Below are positions 42,972-51,060 of a DNA stretch of 64,000 bases, piece by piece; position 1 is the first letter of the stretch, and each line of letters begins with the position of its first letter. The DNA is from UBA6952 sp045562575. Lineage in GTDB: Bacteria > Chloroflexota > Dehalococcoidia > Lucifugimonadales > UBA6952. A program made the translations under genes and the position numbers. The notes below the pieces were generated by a model. It saw nothing but the letters and a program-made list of their open reading frames with translations, did no database searches and had not been told where the DNA came from. The stretch is from positions 1 to 64,000 of the forward strand of contig JBJKVQ010000019.1 of NCBI GenBank assembly GCA_045562575.1. The letters run 5' to 3'.

Positions 42972-43688
42972 TTAATTCAAGTTACTTTGGTCTGGATGAA
43001 AACTAAAATCATCATTAGGCATAGTCAATTTGATTGCTTTTAATAGATTAATAGCAATATCGATATATTCTAATGATAATGGAGCAGTTAGTTTGGCATC
43101 TCCAGCTCGTAAAATTAAGGCATCAGCGTCGCCTAACTGAGGTAGATCAGCTGAATCAATAATAGATGCAGGTATATTTATATTAGGGGTGGTGATGGAT
43201 ATGTCGGTTTCAGTGAAATTGACAGTATGATTAGATAGGGCTCTAGATGCATCATTAAGATGTTTTTGGATTAATGTAAATCGTTTAATTATCTCAGGTT
43301 TGTCGGCACGGGTAATCTCTTCAAGTGCTACTAGTAATGTTTTGTCATCTGGGGCTTCACCTTCAAAACGGTCATATAATGCAAATAACAAATCAACTCT
43401 TTTAAATGATTGAGATGTAGCTTGTAATCGTTCTGGTTCATTTGAAGGATTTATAATTCGTTGTGCTAAGTCAGAGACTCTTAATTCTCCCCTACCTTCC
43501 ACAAGTCCGAAATCACGTAAAGCCGCTATTTTAGCAAATAATGTACCACTATTTTCTGCCATACCTAGTTCCCAGGCTAAACCTTTAACACGGATAGATC
43601 CTTTAAATTTATTAAGAATACGAGCAGATATTTCTATTGCGTCACTAAATCGTATATCTGGATAAGAATATGTACCAAGCTTTGCCAT
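42972..43688 (-). CDS. Putative winged-helix DNA-binding protein, 238 residues
   Basis: I do not recognise a named family. The first 85 residues (ILNKFKGSIRVKGLAWELG, GTLFAKIAALRDFGLVEGRG, LRVSDLAQRIINP) read like a winged helix-turn-helix that ends in a beta wing. The middle is helical and the C-terminus is acidic. No membrane segment or catalytic motif is seen. It could be a transcription regulator; its likely target is unknown. It starts 75 bp upstream of glyA on the same strand, before the glyA dyad, so it may have its own transcript from the 43815-43843 promoter. Confidence 0.55.
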   Translation of the reverse strand: MAKLGTYSYPDIRFSDAIEISARILNKFKGSIRVKGLAWELGMAENSGTLFAKIAALRDFGLVEGRGELRVSDLAQRIINPSNEPERLQATSQSFKRVDLLFALYDRFEGEAPDDKTLLVALEEITRADKPEIIKRFTLIQKHLNDASRALSNHTVNFTETDISITTPNINIPASIIDSADLPQLGDADALILRAGDAKLTAPLSLEYIDIAINLLKAIKLTMPNDDFSFHPDQSNLN

Positions 43689-43814
43689 AACTAACCTCCC
43701 TTTGCCTCCGATTAATTGCTAAATATTCTGTTGAATTATCTAATTTAAAATAAAAATTATAGATAAATTTAAAGAAATTTCAGAATCTTTAAATTACCAG
43801 TGAATTTCCTATTT

Positions 43815-43843
43815 AATCTACTATAACTCCTAAACTATGTCAA
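43815..43843 (-). promoter_or_regulatory. Possible promoter for the winged-helix gene
   Basis: On the minus strand TTGACA (43843-43838) is followed after 17 bp by TAGATT (43820-43815). TATAGT also lies nearby but at poor spacing. The leader would be about 120 nt. Confidence 0.5.
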
Positions 43844-43984
43844 CTTTTTGCTATTTCCTACTACTTTCTTACTGTATTCCTACTAAATTTCTCTAAATTA
43901 TTCTACATATTTACTGTATACCTGCTACATACTCCTGAATATTCTCTCTAATATCTTACAAATTGCTGGAAGTTTACTGCTATA

Positions 43985-44013
43985 TTTGAAATTAGATGTT
44001 TTTTGTATATAAT
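43985..44013 (+). promoter_or_regulatory. Promoter of the glutaredoxin-like gene
   Basis: TTTGAA (43985-43990) and TATAAT (44008-44013) are separated by 17 bp. Transcription would begin near 44020, and AAGGGGGA lies just before the ATG at 44043. Confidence 0.65.
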
Positions 44014-44042
44014 CTTAGTGATTATAGAATTAAGGGGGATAT

Positions 44043-44246
44043 ATGCGTATCTTGTACACCTTAACTACATGCCCTACTTGCATGCAGCTTAAGATAGACT
44101 TGAAAAAGAATGGTAAAGAATATGAAGAACGACAAGTAGACAAAAGCCAGGAATGGCTTAATGAGGCACTAACCTATGCAGATACAGTACCAATAATGAT
44201 TGAATCAGAAACTGTTACTGTAGGTTTTAATGGTAGTATGGGTTGA
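44043..44246 (+). CDS. Small glutaredoxin-like protein, possible selenoprotein end
   Basis: 67 residues to the first TGA (44244-44246). A thioredoxin fold is indicated by ILYTLTTCPTCMQLKIDLKK with a CPTC redox centre at residues 10-13, followed by YEERQVD and the cis-Pro strand TVPIMIE. The end, TVTVGFNGSMG, recalls the small glutaredoxin-like family NCBI calls Uxx-star, some of whose members carry selenocysteine. The TGA is followed by codons GAA ATT GAA and a second TGA. A 7-bp hairpin (44258-44275) has its loop about 20 nt after the first TGA, within the range described for bacterial SECIS elements. Without selenocysteine it is a plain short glutaredoxin. Role: thiol-disulphide reduction in the cytoplasm. 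Confidence 0.75.
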   Translation: MRILYTLTTCPTCMQLKIDLKKNGKEYEERQVDKSQEWLNEALTYADTVPIMIESETVTVGFNGSMG

Positions 44247-44257
44247 GAAATTGAATG

Positions 44258-44275
44258 ATAGTCGAGTTCGACTAT
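44258..44275 (+). promoter_or_regulatory. Perfect palindrome after the TGA, SECIS-like or operator
   Basis: ATAGTCGA (44258-44265) and TCGACTAT (44268-44275) are exact inverted repeats. A realistic fold is a 7-bp stem with loop AGTT, where G is the second loop base, 20 nt after the TGA. No T-tract follows directly (the next is at 44299), so it is not a standard terminator. Confidence 0.5.
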
Positions 44276-44330
44276 ACAAGACACCCTACCACACACACTT
44301 TTTTTAATACCAGAGAGGATATAGCTCCCA

Positions 44331-44897
44331 ATGACTAATATAAATGCAGTAGTAACAATTGATAGATATAATTCAGGGTCTAACTACAATGAATATCTAT
44401 CCAGTATTAATGTTAATAAAGAAAAATTTGAAGAATTTTATCAAAACTTTGAATTGCCAGATGAAGTTAAATCTATTTTTGTAAATGCACAAAAAACTAA
44501 TGGCCCTTTAAAAATTTTAGTCATTGGAGAAGATTGGTGCCCAGATGTATATCGAGGCATGCCTGTAATGGCAAAAATTGCATCAGAATGCAATATTGAA
44601 ATGAAGATTTTTGCTCGTGATGAAAATTTAGATCTCTCAGATCTTTTTTTGAAAGATGGCCAATATAGATCTATACCTGTTTGCGTATTTTTTTCTAATG
44701 AGCTTGAATATATCGGCCATTGGATAGAACGTTCAACTAAAGCTAATGATGAACGAAAAATAATTGAAGAACAAATAAAAAAAGAAATGCCAGATTCTGA
44801 TGAACAAGTTATTAGAAGTGAACTTAGACAAAGAACCAGAAACAAATACCCTGAATGGCAAATAGAAACTGCAAAAGAATTAGCGAATCTTTTATAG
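44331..44897 (+). CDS. Thioredoxin family protein
   Basis: 188 residues. The core matches the thioredoxin_9-like family: LKILVIGEDWCPDVYRGMPV at about residues 63-82 with the redox-like Cys followed by Pro-Asp (one Cys only), MKIFARDENLDL, and the cis-Pro strand YRSIPVCVFFSNELEYIGHW. The C-terminal third is a charged helix region. With a single Cys in the WCPD motif it may act as a monothiol reductase or peroxidase-like protein. It follows the glutaredoxin-like gene by 84 nt on the same strand, with an AGAGAGGATA ribosome site. Confidence 0.8.
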   Translation: MTNINAVVTIDRYNSGSNYNEYLSSINVNKEKFEEFYQNFELPDEVKSIFVNAQKTNGPLKILVIGEDWCPDVYRGMPVMAKIASECNIEMKIFARDENLDLSDLFLKDGQYRSIPVCVFFSNELEYIGHWIERSTKANDERKIIEEQIKKEMPDSDEQVIRSELRQRTRNKYPEWQIETAKELANLL

Positions 44898-44951
44898 TAT
44901 ATATTTTAAAATCTTTAACCTAAATTGTTAATACTCTGATATGATTATTGT

Positions 44952-46259
44952 ATGAGAATTGTTCAAACTTCAATTTTAGCTTTGTTATTTATATGCTCAT
45001 TAATTATAACTTCTTGTAATTCAAATGAACCTATTCCAGAAAATATTCCAGATATAGAAGCTACAATTCAAGTACGGCTAGATGAAGCTGTACGACTTGC
45101 AATACTATCTACTCCAACTCCAACTCCAACTCCAACACCTTCCCCAGTTCCTACCTCTACGCCTACTCCAACTCCAACTCCAACCCCTATCCCTACTCCA
45201 ACTCCAACTCCTACCCCAACTCCAACCCCTACTCCAGTACCACCCCCTACTCCAACCCCAACTCCTACACCTTTACCTCTACCGACGCCAACACCAATGG
45301 TAGTTATTGTTAGAGCAGATCAAGAAAATATACCTGAATTTAATCCCTTATCCTCATCAGAAATGAAAAACATGTTATCAATTATTTATAAAGAAAATCC
45401 GGCTGCTTATTCCAGTTCAAGTTCATTTTCGTTAGATATTAATACTGGTAAAATGGAAGCAAAAACCATCGTTTCTGACTATACAGATCAAATAACTGCT
45501 ATTTTCAATACAGGATATTGGTTAGTAACTGGTGAATCACCATTATCTTATATTCCATCCGTATTACCAAAAAATAATTGGCCTTCTGATGTAGATGATA
45601 TTGCTTCAGGATATTGTTGTGAGCAAAAAAACACACAAGTACAATTTATAGCCGATAGAAATGACTCAGTTACAGAAGTTATTGATACCCTAGCACATGA
45701 AGTTGGTCACGCAAGGCAAACACAACTTAGACCAGGTCAGATATATTCAGATAGGTTAGACTTTACTGAAGCATTAGCATTTTTGATGCAAGCATCTATC
45801 GTAAGAGCAATAGGGGAATATACGGAACTAAATACTACAGGTATATCTCCAAATGTTTCAATTAATACTAGTCAAAAACAATATGCGATAGCTGATTATT
45901 TATACTACTGGGGTACTGAACTAAATAATGTTACTACAGAAGGGAAAGGTAGCCATGAACGTGCTAAAAACCTTTTGTGGTTAATTGTTCTATTTGATCC
46001 AGAATTTACAGAATATAAAAACAAACTACTACAAAAAAATGTAACTTATCTAAATTCAAGCGAACTTTATAATATATATAATTACCTACTAGAAAAAGAT
46101 ACTGTTGAAATTACTCCATATACAAATGGATTATTAAATCGTGCATCAGAAGTTGAAAACCTTGTAACTGGAACGTTAGTTAAAAGAGTTAATACAGAAA
46201 TAAAATACGAAGGTTTTATAACTGGCACAGGATGGGAAACTGCAGTATTAATTCCTTAA
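44952..46259 (+). CDS. Lipoprotein with Pro-Thr-rich linker and HEVGH metallopeptidase-like domain
   Basis: 435 residues. The signal peptide ends in a lipobox (LIITSC, Cys22), so the mature protein is probably lipid-anchored outside the cytoplasmic membrane. Residues about 53-115 are almost pure Thr-Pro repeats, encoded by ACTCCA/ACTCCN repeats at about 45110-45296, forming a stiff spacer. The C-terminal domain carries TLAHEVGHARQTQ with HExxH at 249-253 and Glu273 in FTEALAF, a gluzincin-like zinc site. Substrate and family are unknown. Repeat length may vary between strains by slippage. It is convergent with dnaN, 2 nt between stops. Confidence 0.75.
   Translation: MRIVQTSILALLFICSLIITSCNSNEPIPENIPDIEATIQVRLDEAVRLAILSTPTPTPTPTPSPVPTSTPTPTPTPTPIPTPTPTPTPTPTPTPVPPPTPTPTPTPLPLPTPTPMVVIVRADQENIPEFNPLSSSEMKNMLSIIYKENPAAYSSSSSFSLDINTGKMEAKTIVSDYTDQITAIFNTGYWLVTGESPLSYIPSVLPKNNWPSDVDDIASGYCCEQKNTQVQFIADRNDSVTEVIDTLAHEVGHARQTQLRPGQIYSDRLDFTEALAFLMQASIVRAIGEYTELNTTGISPNVSINTSQKQYAIADYLYYWGTELNNVTTEGKGSHERAKNLLWLIVLFDPEFTEYKNKLLQKNVTYLNSSELYNIYNYLLEKDTVEITPYTNGLLNRASEVENLVTGTLVKRVNTEIKYEGFITGTGWETAVLIP
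45110..45296 (+). repeat. Degenerate hexanucleotide repeat coding for Thr-Pro
   Basis: Repeats of ACTCCA with ACTCCT, ACCCCA and ACCCCT variants are interrupted by CCT/CCA units. The tract encodes the Thr-Pro linker of the lipoprotein. The degenerate third positions argue for selection on the protein and not only recent slippage. Confidence 0.85.
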
Positions 46260-46261
46260 GA

Positions 46262-47392
46262 TTACCATTGTACAAACATTGGCATAATCACATGAATGTA
46301 AGACTCATCTCCGACTTGCTTAAACACTCCTGGGCTAGAAGGGCTAGTTGTTTCTAAAACTACTTTATCAGATCCAAGTATATTTAAGACATCACTTAAA
46401 TATTTTGAACTGAAAGCAATTTTGGACTCATCCCCCTCTGTTTGCGCTGTAATTTCTCCACTATTATCACCAAGTTCTTCAGCTCTAGCAGAAACAATTA
46501 ATTTATCATCTCCACCAGAACCAGGTGTGACTTGCAATCTTACGATACCACTACCATCTCGAGCAAAAATCGATGCAGAACGAGTAGCTCTAGAAAATTC
46601 GTTAGCATCAACTATAGCCCTTGTACTATAGTTCTGTGGTATTAGTTGATTGTAATTTGGGAATGACCCAGCTAGCAATTGAGATGTCAATTCTATGTCG
46701 CCAGATTTAAAAAGAACCTGATTTTTTGTAGGAGTTATACTCATTTGTACATCACTTTGAACATCAGCAATAATACGTTCTAACTCACGAAGCGTTCTCG
46801 ATGGAACTATGAAATCAATCGATTCAGTAACACCAGATTCTATGGAAGTTTTATGTACTGCTAATCTAAAACCATCAGCAGCAGCAAAGGTAAGTAGGTC
46901 AGATGAAATCTCAATCTGAACACCAGTTAAAACAGGGCGAGAGTCTTCCGTAGCAGCAGCAAAAGCCACCTGATTTATTGATTTACGTAAAGTTGCTGCT
47001 GGAATCGACACCAAAACGTCACCATCAACAGTAGGTATAGGTGGAAATTCCTCAGCCGAAACACCCAGAATTCGACATTCAAACTTACCTGAGTGCAATT
47101 CAACCCCTAATGGAGAATCTGTAAGTGTGATAGTTACCTCACCGGAAGGTAAAGAATTAACAAAGTCAGAAAAAAGTCTTGCTGGGATAGTAATTGCGCC
47201 TTCATTTTCTATTGAAGCTCCTATCCAAGTAGTAATGGCAATTTCTAAATTAGTAGCAGTAAGCTTTAGCCTTCCTGAATCAGTAGATATAAGAATATTT
47301 TGGGTTACTGGTAAAGTTGTACGAGTAGCGACTCCTCTACCTACTAATGCTAATGCACGACTTAAGTTCTCCTGTAAGCATGTTAATTGCAT
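46262..47392 (-). CDS. dnaN: DNA polymerase III beta subunit (sliding clamp)
   Basis: 376 residues, three similar clamp domains. MQLTCLQENLSRALALVGRG starts domain I, with LPVTQNILIS. FAAATEDSRPVLTGVQIE marks domain II, and the conserved C-terminal HVIMPMFV segment forms part of the hydrophobic partner-binding pocket. DnaN tethers the replicase to DNA. It is not beside dnaA, recF or gyrB here, so no origin is indicated; I searched the flanks by eye and saw no DnaA-box cluster. A GGATGGGAA segment precedes the ATG. Confidence 0.96.
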   Translation of the reverse strand: MQLTCLQENLSRALALVGRGVATRTTLPVTQNILISTDSGRLKLTATNLEIAITTWIGASIENEGAITIPARLFSDFVNSLPSGEVTITLTDSPLGVELHSGKFECRILGVSAEEFPPIPTVDGDVLVSIPAATLRKSINQVAFAAATEDSRPVLTGVQIEISSDLLTFAAADGFRLAVHKTSIESGVTESIDFIVPSRTLRELERIIADVQSDVQMSITPTKNQVLFKSGDIELTSQLLAGSFPNYNQLIPQNYSTRAIVDANEFSRATRSASIFARDGSGIVRLQVTPGSGGDDKLIVSARAEELGDNSGEITAQTEGDESKIAFSSKYLSDVLNILGSDKVVLETTSPSSPGVFKQVGDESYIHVIMPMFVQW

Positions 47393-47446
47393 AGATTCCC
47401 ATCCTTTATTCCTATACCTATATGCATATATACCTATTATGTAATA

Positions 47447-47917
47447 TTAAGCTACGTTTATTGTTCCAACCATACCTAAAGATTCGTGAGGAACACAATA
47501 TAATTTAAAACTTCCTGCAACACTAGGAGTAACATCCTGAGTAACAGTTTCTCCTGCATTAACATACACTTCTATGCCTAATTCATCAACATTAAATGTA
47601 TGAAATTCATTAACGTCAGTAAATTCTAGAGTATAAGTTTTATTTAAGGTCCAATCAATAGTTTCAGGTTCAAATATATAAGGGTTTTCCTTCTGAATTA
47701 CTTTAACTAGCTCACCTGCACCTGAAGAGGTAGTGGCTGTAGTAGTAGAACTATCAGTTGAAGCAGTAGTTGCCTCTGAGTTATATGAAGAGTTAGTTTC
47801 AGGGAAATTCATATTCTCATTAGGGTCTTCCTCTTCGGGGTTACAAGCAATGAATGTGATAGTAAGAGTAAGAAGTAAGAATAATTTAACAAAATTGTGG
47901 GTTAAAAAAGCTACCAT
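47447..47917 (-). CDS. Cupredoxin-like lipoprotein
   Basis: 156 residues. The N-terminal signal ends in a lipobox (ITFIAC, Cys at about 25), followed by a Ser/Thr-rich acidic linker of about 40 residues and a plastocyanin-like domain. Type 1 copper ligands are visible as His in NEFHTFNV and the Cys-His-Met set in KLYCVPHESLGMVGTI. Such proteins carry electrons outside the cytoplasmic membrane. It is 54 bp upstream of dnaN on the same strand, with no functional link. The gene shows a normal lipoprotein layout and no truncation. Confidence 0.88.
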   Translation of the reverse strand: MVAFLTHNFVKLFLLLTLTITFIACNPEEEDPNENMNFPETNSSYNSEATTASTDSSTTTATTSSGAGELVKVIQKENPYIFEPETIDWTLNKTYTLEFTDVNEFHTFNVDELGIEVYVNAGETVTQDVTPSVAGSFKLYCVPHESLGMVGTINVA

Positions 47918-48074
47918 AAAATATTTACCAACCTAACTAAATTTATAAAAAGTTATATAAAAATTATACCAATAATTAAAAACTACTGTCTAGACAAATG
48001 ATATAAATCATTTTGTGACTTTCAAATACCTTCTGATTATTAACAAAGATAATATGTTCATAATAAATATTATC

Positions 48075-48171
48075 TTCTGTTTAATTTAGACATTATTTTT
48101 TATAATATTTACCTATGAAATTTATCACAATTTAATACGAATTGATTTATTATTATTCTGTTTAATTTAGA
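48075..48171. repeat. Two exact copies of a 16-bp direct repeat in noncoding DNA
   Basis: TTCTGTTTAATTTAGA occurs at 48075-48090 and 48156-48171, each followed by an A/T run resembling ATAATATTTT. A near copy is at 8864-8880. They lie in the 290-bp gap between the cupredoxin and RidA genes, which otherwise holds nothing I recognise. Confidence 0.6.
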
Positions 48172-48207
48172 TAATATTTTAAATATAAACAACATAGATT
48201 TTTATAA

Positions 48208-48591
48208 TTATGAAGGAATACATGCAATAACCATTATTTCTACTAAAAGTTCTTCTCTGTTAAGCATAACTTCTACTGTAGCTCTTGCAGGTTTGTTACT
48301 CGTAAAATATTCCCCATAAACTTCATTATATTCTGCTAAATCTTCTCGTTTAGTAAGATAAGTAGTTGCAGAAAGTACATTATCAAGAGATGTTCCTGCC
48401 TTTTCAAGGATAACTTTAATTCTTTCAATTGTATAAGCAGTCTGTTCCCTTATATCACTTCCTAATTTACCAGTCTCAGGATGTGTACCAGTTTGACCAG
48501 AAACAAATACTAAGTCACCAAACTTAGTAGCTGCAGATAAATTTGGATTAGATCTTTCCATATCAAGTTCTATTATTTCTTTTTGCGGCAT
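48208..48591 (-). CDS. RidA family enamine/imine deaminase
   Basis: 127 residues, standard for RidA (YjgF/YER057c/UK114). These proteins hydrolyse reactive 2-aminoacrylate and related imines released by PLP enzymes. FGDLVFVSGQTGTHPETGKL, EQTAYTIERIKVILEKAG, SATTYLTKREDLAEYNEVY, and ARATVEVMLNREELLVEI with the key Arg and final Glu are present. The ribosome site is GAGGGAGGGG. Several relatives act in catabolic operons, but here the gene stands alone. Confidence 0.88.
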   Translation of the reverse strand: MPQKEIIELDMERSNPNLSAATKFGDLVFVSGQTGTHPETGKLGSDIREQTAYTIERIKVILEKAGTSLDNVLSATTYLTKREDLAEYNEVYGEYFTSNKPARATVEVMLNREELLVEIMVIACIPS

Positions 48592-48659
48592 TATGCCCCT
48601 CCCTCTAATTTAATTACCTTATTGTACCGCTAACTTTAAAAAATTATTCTTCTCTCAAG

Positions 48660-48688
48660 TTGTTTTTTCTTACATTCATAGGTAAAAT
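48660..48688 (+). promoter_or_regulatory. Promoter of the tRNA-Arg gene
   Basis: TTGTTT (48660-48665) and TAAAAT (48683-48688) are spaced by 17 bp, with the tRNA starting 18 bp further on. The same transcript could continue into the ComA-like gene. Confidence 0.6.
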
Positions 48689-48705
48689 GGCTAATATTCA
48701 ACTAA

Positions 48706-48782
48706 GCCCCAGTAGCTCAGTGGATCAGAGCATCGGACTTCTAATCCGTGTGTCGTGGGTTCGAGTCCCACCTGGGGTACCA
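48706..48782 (+). tRNA. tRNA-Arg (anticodon TCT)
   Basis: 77 nt with encoded CCA. The acceptor GCCCCAG pairs with CTGGGGT (first pair G-U), the D arm is GCTC...GAGC, and the anticodon loop CTTCTAA carries TCT for AGA/AGG codons. The T arm is GTGGG-TTCGAGT-CCCAC. One U-U mismatch sits at 27-43. AGA is a likely frequent Arg codon in this AT-rich genome. Confidence 0.95.
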
Positions 48783-48827
48783 TTAATAATACTCCCTACC
48801 CTAACTTACATTTCGAAAGGATCAATA

Positions 48828-49679
48828 ATGGTTAATAAAAAATTTGATGATGACAGAGCGTTTAACTTTTTCCCAGTAAATGACAGAGGAGCTAAACCAA
48901 GAACAAGCGGTATAACAGAAATACGAGGACCAAATAGTCTTTGGCCTGTTGGCCCTAATTATATGGAAGATATATTCAAACTCTATGGATATTATGTTGA
49001 TTCATTCAAATTTGTTGGTGGAACTTATAGATTGATTCCTAGTGATGTTGTAAAAGAAATGATTGATTTATGTCATAAATATGATGTTATGGTATCTACC
49101 GGAGGGTTCACTGAAAGAGTCCTTAAAGGGCCTGATGAACATTTAGATTTATATTTAAAAGAATGTGTTGATCTTGGATTTGATATTGTAGAAATATCAG
49201 AAAATAAAATATCCATTGATTATGAAGATATTATACGGGTAATTAAAAAAGTTAAAGAATATGGATTAAAACCAAAACCAGAAGTTGGAGTCATGAGATC
49301 TAGTGGATATGGTGGTGATGCAGATTGGGCTGTAGCTAAAGCGGCAAAATATCTAGAAGCTGGCGCATATCTTATTATGATGGAATCAGAGGGTATTACA
49401 GAAAACAGTTATATTGGAACAAAAGGCGGTAGTGCTGAAGGATCTATTGATAAAGAATTATGGAATACAGGTATTGTAACAAAGTTTATCAATGCACTCG
49501 GTTTAAGAAATATTATGTTCGAAGCTGCTGAAAAAGCAGTATTTACGCATTACATTGAGAATTACGGGCCAGGTGTAAATCTATTTATAGATAACAGTCA
49601 AATAGGTGCTTTGGAAGGCGTTCGATCTAATGTCTTCTTTGGGCCTGTAACAGAAAACACTACCACATACAAAGGATAG
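48828..49679 (+). CDS. Phosphosulfolactate synthase (ComA-like) family protein
   Basis: 283 residues from ATG 48828, which has GAAAGGATC upstream; the frame runs back through the tRNA from 48660 but that part is not coding. The TIM-barrel pattern KFVGGTYRLIP with a conserved Lys, VSTGGFTERVL, DLGFDIVEISENKISI, LKPKPEVGV and the C-terminal GPGVNLFIDNSQI match the family of ComA, which adds sulfite to phosphoenolpyruvate in coenzyme M synthesis. Bacterial homologues of this type act in sulfolactate metabolism or have unknown substrates. The M20 peptidase gene follows after 3 nt. Confidence 0.78.
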   Translation: MVNKKFDDDRAFNFFPVNDRGAKPRTSGITEIRGPNSLWPVGPNYMEDIFKLYGYYVDSFKFVGGTYRLIPSDVVKEMIDLCHKYDVMVSTGGFTERVLKGPDEHLDLYLKECVDLGFDIVEISENKISIDYEDIIRVIKKVKEYGLKPKPEVGVMRSSGYGGDADWAVAKAAKYLEAGAYLIMMESEGITENSYIGTKGGSAEGSIDKELWNTGIVTKFINALGLRNIMFEAAEKAVFTHYIENYGPGVNLFIDNSQIGALEGVRSNVFFGPVTENTTTYKG

Positions 49680-49682
49680 GCT

Positions 49683-51032
49683 ATGGATATTCAGTCTTTA
49701 ATGAATAAGATAGATGAGCAGCGAGAAGATTTAATTTCTTTGCATCAAGAATTGGTAAAAATACCTTCTGTTAATACAGGTTTTATGCCAACAGGAAATG
49801 AAACTGCAGTATGTAATTTCGTAAAAGATTGGTTAAAAAAACAAGGGATTGAATCAGAAATCCTTGCTAGAGACCCAGATAGAGGCAATATTATTGCAAG
49901 TATCGAAGGCAAATCCAAAACAAATGGACTCCTTTTCATGTCACACACCGATGTAGTTCCTGTTGAAGATATCGATAAATGGGAATATGAACCATTTAGT
50001 GCAAAACGAGCAAATGGACGGATTTATGGTAGAGGATCCTCTGACTGTAAGGGACTTTTGGCATGCCAACTATTTGCTATGAAAATTATCAAAGAATCTG
50101 GTATTCAATTGAATGACAATTTAGTACTCGCCTCAGGTGCCGATGAAGAACATGGCGGAAGATATGGATTTGGCTGGCTTGTTGAAAATCACTTAGAGAA
50201 AATTAGTTCCCCCTATGCTGTTAATGAAGGTGGAGGAGAAGCTATACAAACCAAAAGTAACACCACTTATGCTGTCGGTGTTGGTGAAAAAGGCAGGCTT
50301 CAAATAGAAATAGATGTCAAAGGAAGCAGTGCTCATGCATCTACTCCTTGGCAAGGAGAAAATGCGTCATATTTATTGAGACAAGTTCTTGAACGTATTG
50401 AAAATTATGAACCCGAAAGAGATACTTCAACAAACTTTTTTGAATATCTATCATTACTTGCAATTGAGCATAAACCTATGGCGAGCAATATTGATAGTAT
50501 TATTTCAGAGGTAGAACAAGATAGTCCTAGACTCGCTTCTCGTATGAAAGCATTATCAAGAATGACTGTAACTCCTACAATGCTTTCAGGTGGAATAAAA
50601 TCAAACAGTGTGCCTGAATCAATTCGACTAACCTGTGATGTTCGTACACTACCTACCCAAAATGAAACTTATTTAAGAAATGAACTCGATAAAATGTTTG
50701 AAGGAATACCAAATGTTAACTATGAAATTGACAATATGGCCCTTTCAAACGAATCAAAGTTTGAAACGCCCTTAATGGAAAGTTTAAAACGAGCTACATC
50801 ATTAGCTGTTGGTGATGACAATATTCAGTATGTTCCAGCTATAAGTACAGGTTTTACAGATTCCAGATTTCTTAGACCTACTGGAACAATTACCTATGGC
50901 TTTTCTGGGTCACATCCTGATGATGATCCTATGCTTAGTTTTATTCATGGCACTAATGAGTCAGTAGGAATTAAAAGTCTTATAAATGGGGCTAAGATCA
51001 TGACAGGACTTGTCGTTGATATGTTAACCTAA
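49683..51032 (+). CDS. M20 family metallopeptidase
   Basis: 449 residues with the two-domain ArgE/DapE/CPG2 fold. The dinuclear zinc site shows as MSHTDVVPVE, YGRGSSDCKGLLA, the catalytic Glu pair in ASGADEEHGG, and VNEGGGEA. The dimerisation domain follows with GSSAHASTPWQGENASYLL. A final His-containing segment (GFSGSHPDDDPML) closes the site. Substrates range from acyl amino acids to dipeptides. It is coupled to the ComA-like gene, and the two might handle a linked sulfonated or N-acyl compound, which is inference only. Confidence 0.88.
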   Translation: MDIQSLMNKIDEQREDLISLHQELVKIPSVNTGFMPTGNETAVCNFVKDWLKKQGIESEILARDPDRGNIIASIEGKSKTNGLLFMSHTDVVPVEDIDKWEYEPFSAKRANGRIYGRGSSDCKGLLACQLFAMKIIKESGIQLNDNLVLASGADEEHGGRYGFGWLVENHLEKISSPYAVNEGGGEAIQTKSNTTYAVGVGEKGRLQIEIDVKGSSAHASTPWQGENASYLLRQVLERIENYEPERDTSTNFFEYLSLLAIEHKPMASNIDSIISEVEQDSPRLASRMKALSRMTVTPTMLSGGIKSNSVPESIRLTCDVRTLPTQNETYLRNELDKMFEGIPNVNYEIDNMALSNESKFETPLMESLKRATSLAVGDDNIQYVPAISTGFTDSRFLRPTGTITYGFSGSHPDDDPMLSFIHGTNESVGIKSLINGAKIMTGLVVDMLT

Positions 51033-51060
51033 TCACTCTATTTACTAGTATACTATTCCG

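Larger units (their letters stand above)
43689..44042. other. 354-bp noncoding divergent region with tandem-like TAC-rich motifs
   Basis: No gene, RNA gene or hairpin of note is seen. The region is pyrimidine-rich on the plus strand with recurring CTAC/TACT words. A 20-nt imperfect direct repeat, TTACTGTATTCCTACTAAAT (43869-43888) and TTACTGTATACCTGCTACAT (43911-43930), is offset by 42 nt with 17 of 20 matches. Promoters face both ways at its edges. Confidence 0.6.

Noticed and set aside
43689..44042. CRISPR-like array
   Set aside because: Only two imperfect 20-nt copies with irregular spacing and no cas genes are present.
45082..45303. Leu/Gln-rich plus-strand frame over the repeat
   Set aside because: It is the second frame of the Thr-Pro repeat and has no independent start signal or conservation.
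46262..47446. Replication origin beside dnaN
   Set aside because: No dnaA, recF or gyrB adjoins and no DnaA-box cluster is visible.
48660..48827. N-terminal extension of the ComA-like protein
   Set aside because: The extension runs through the tRNA-Arg gene and has no conserved sequence; ATG 48828 has a ribosome site.
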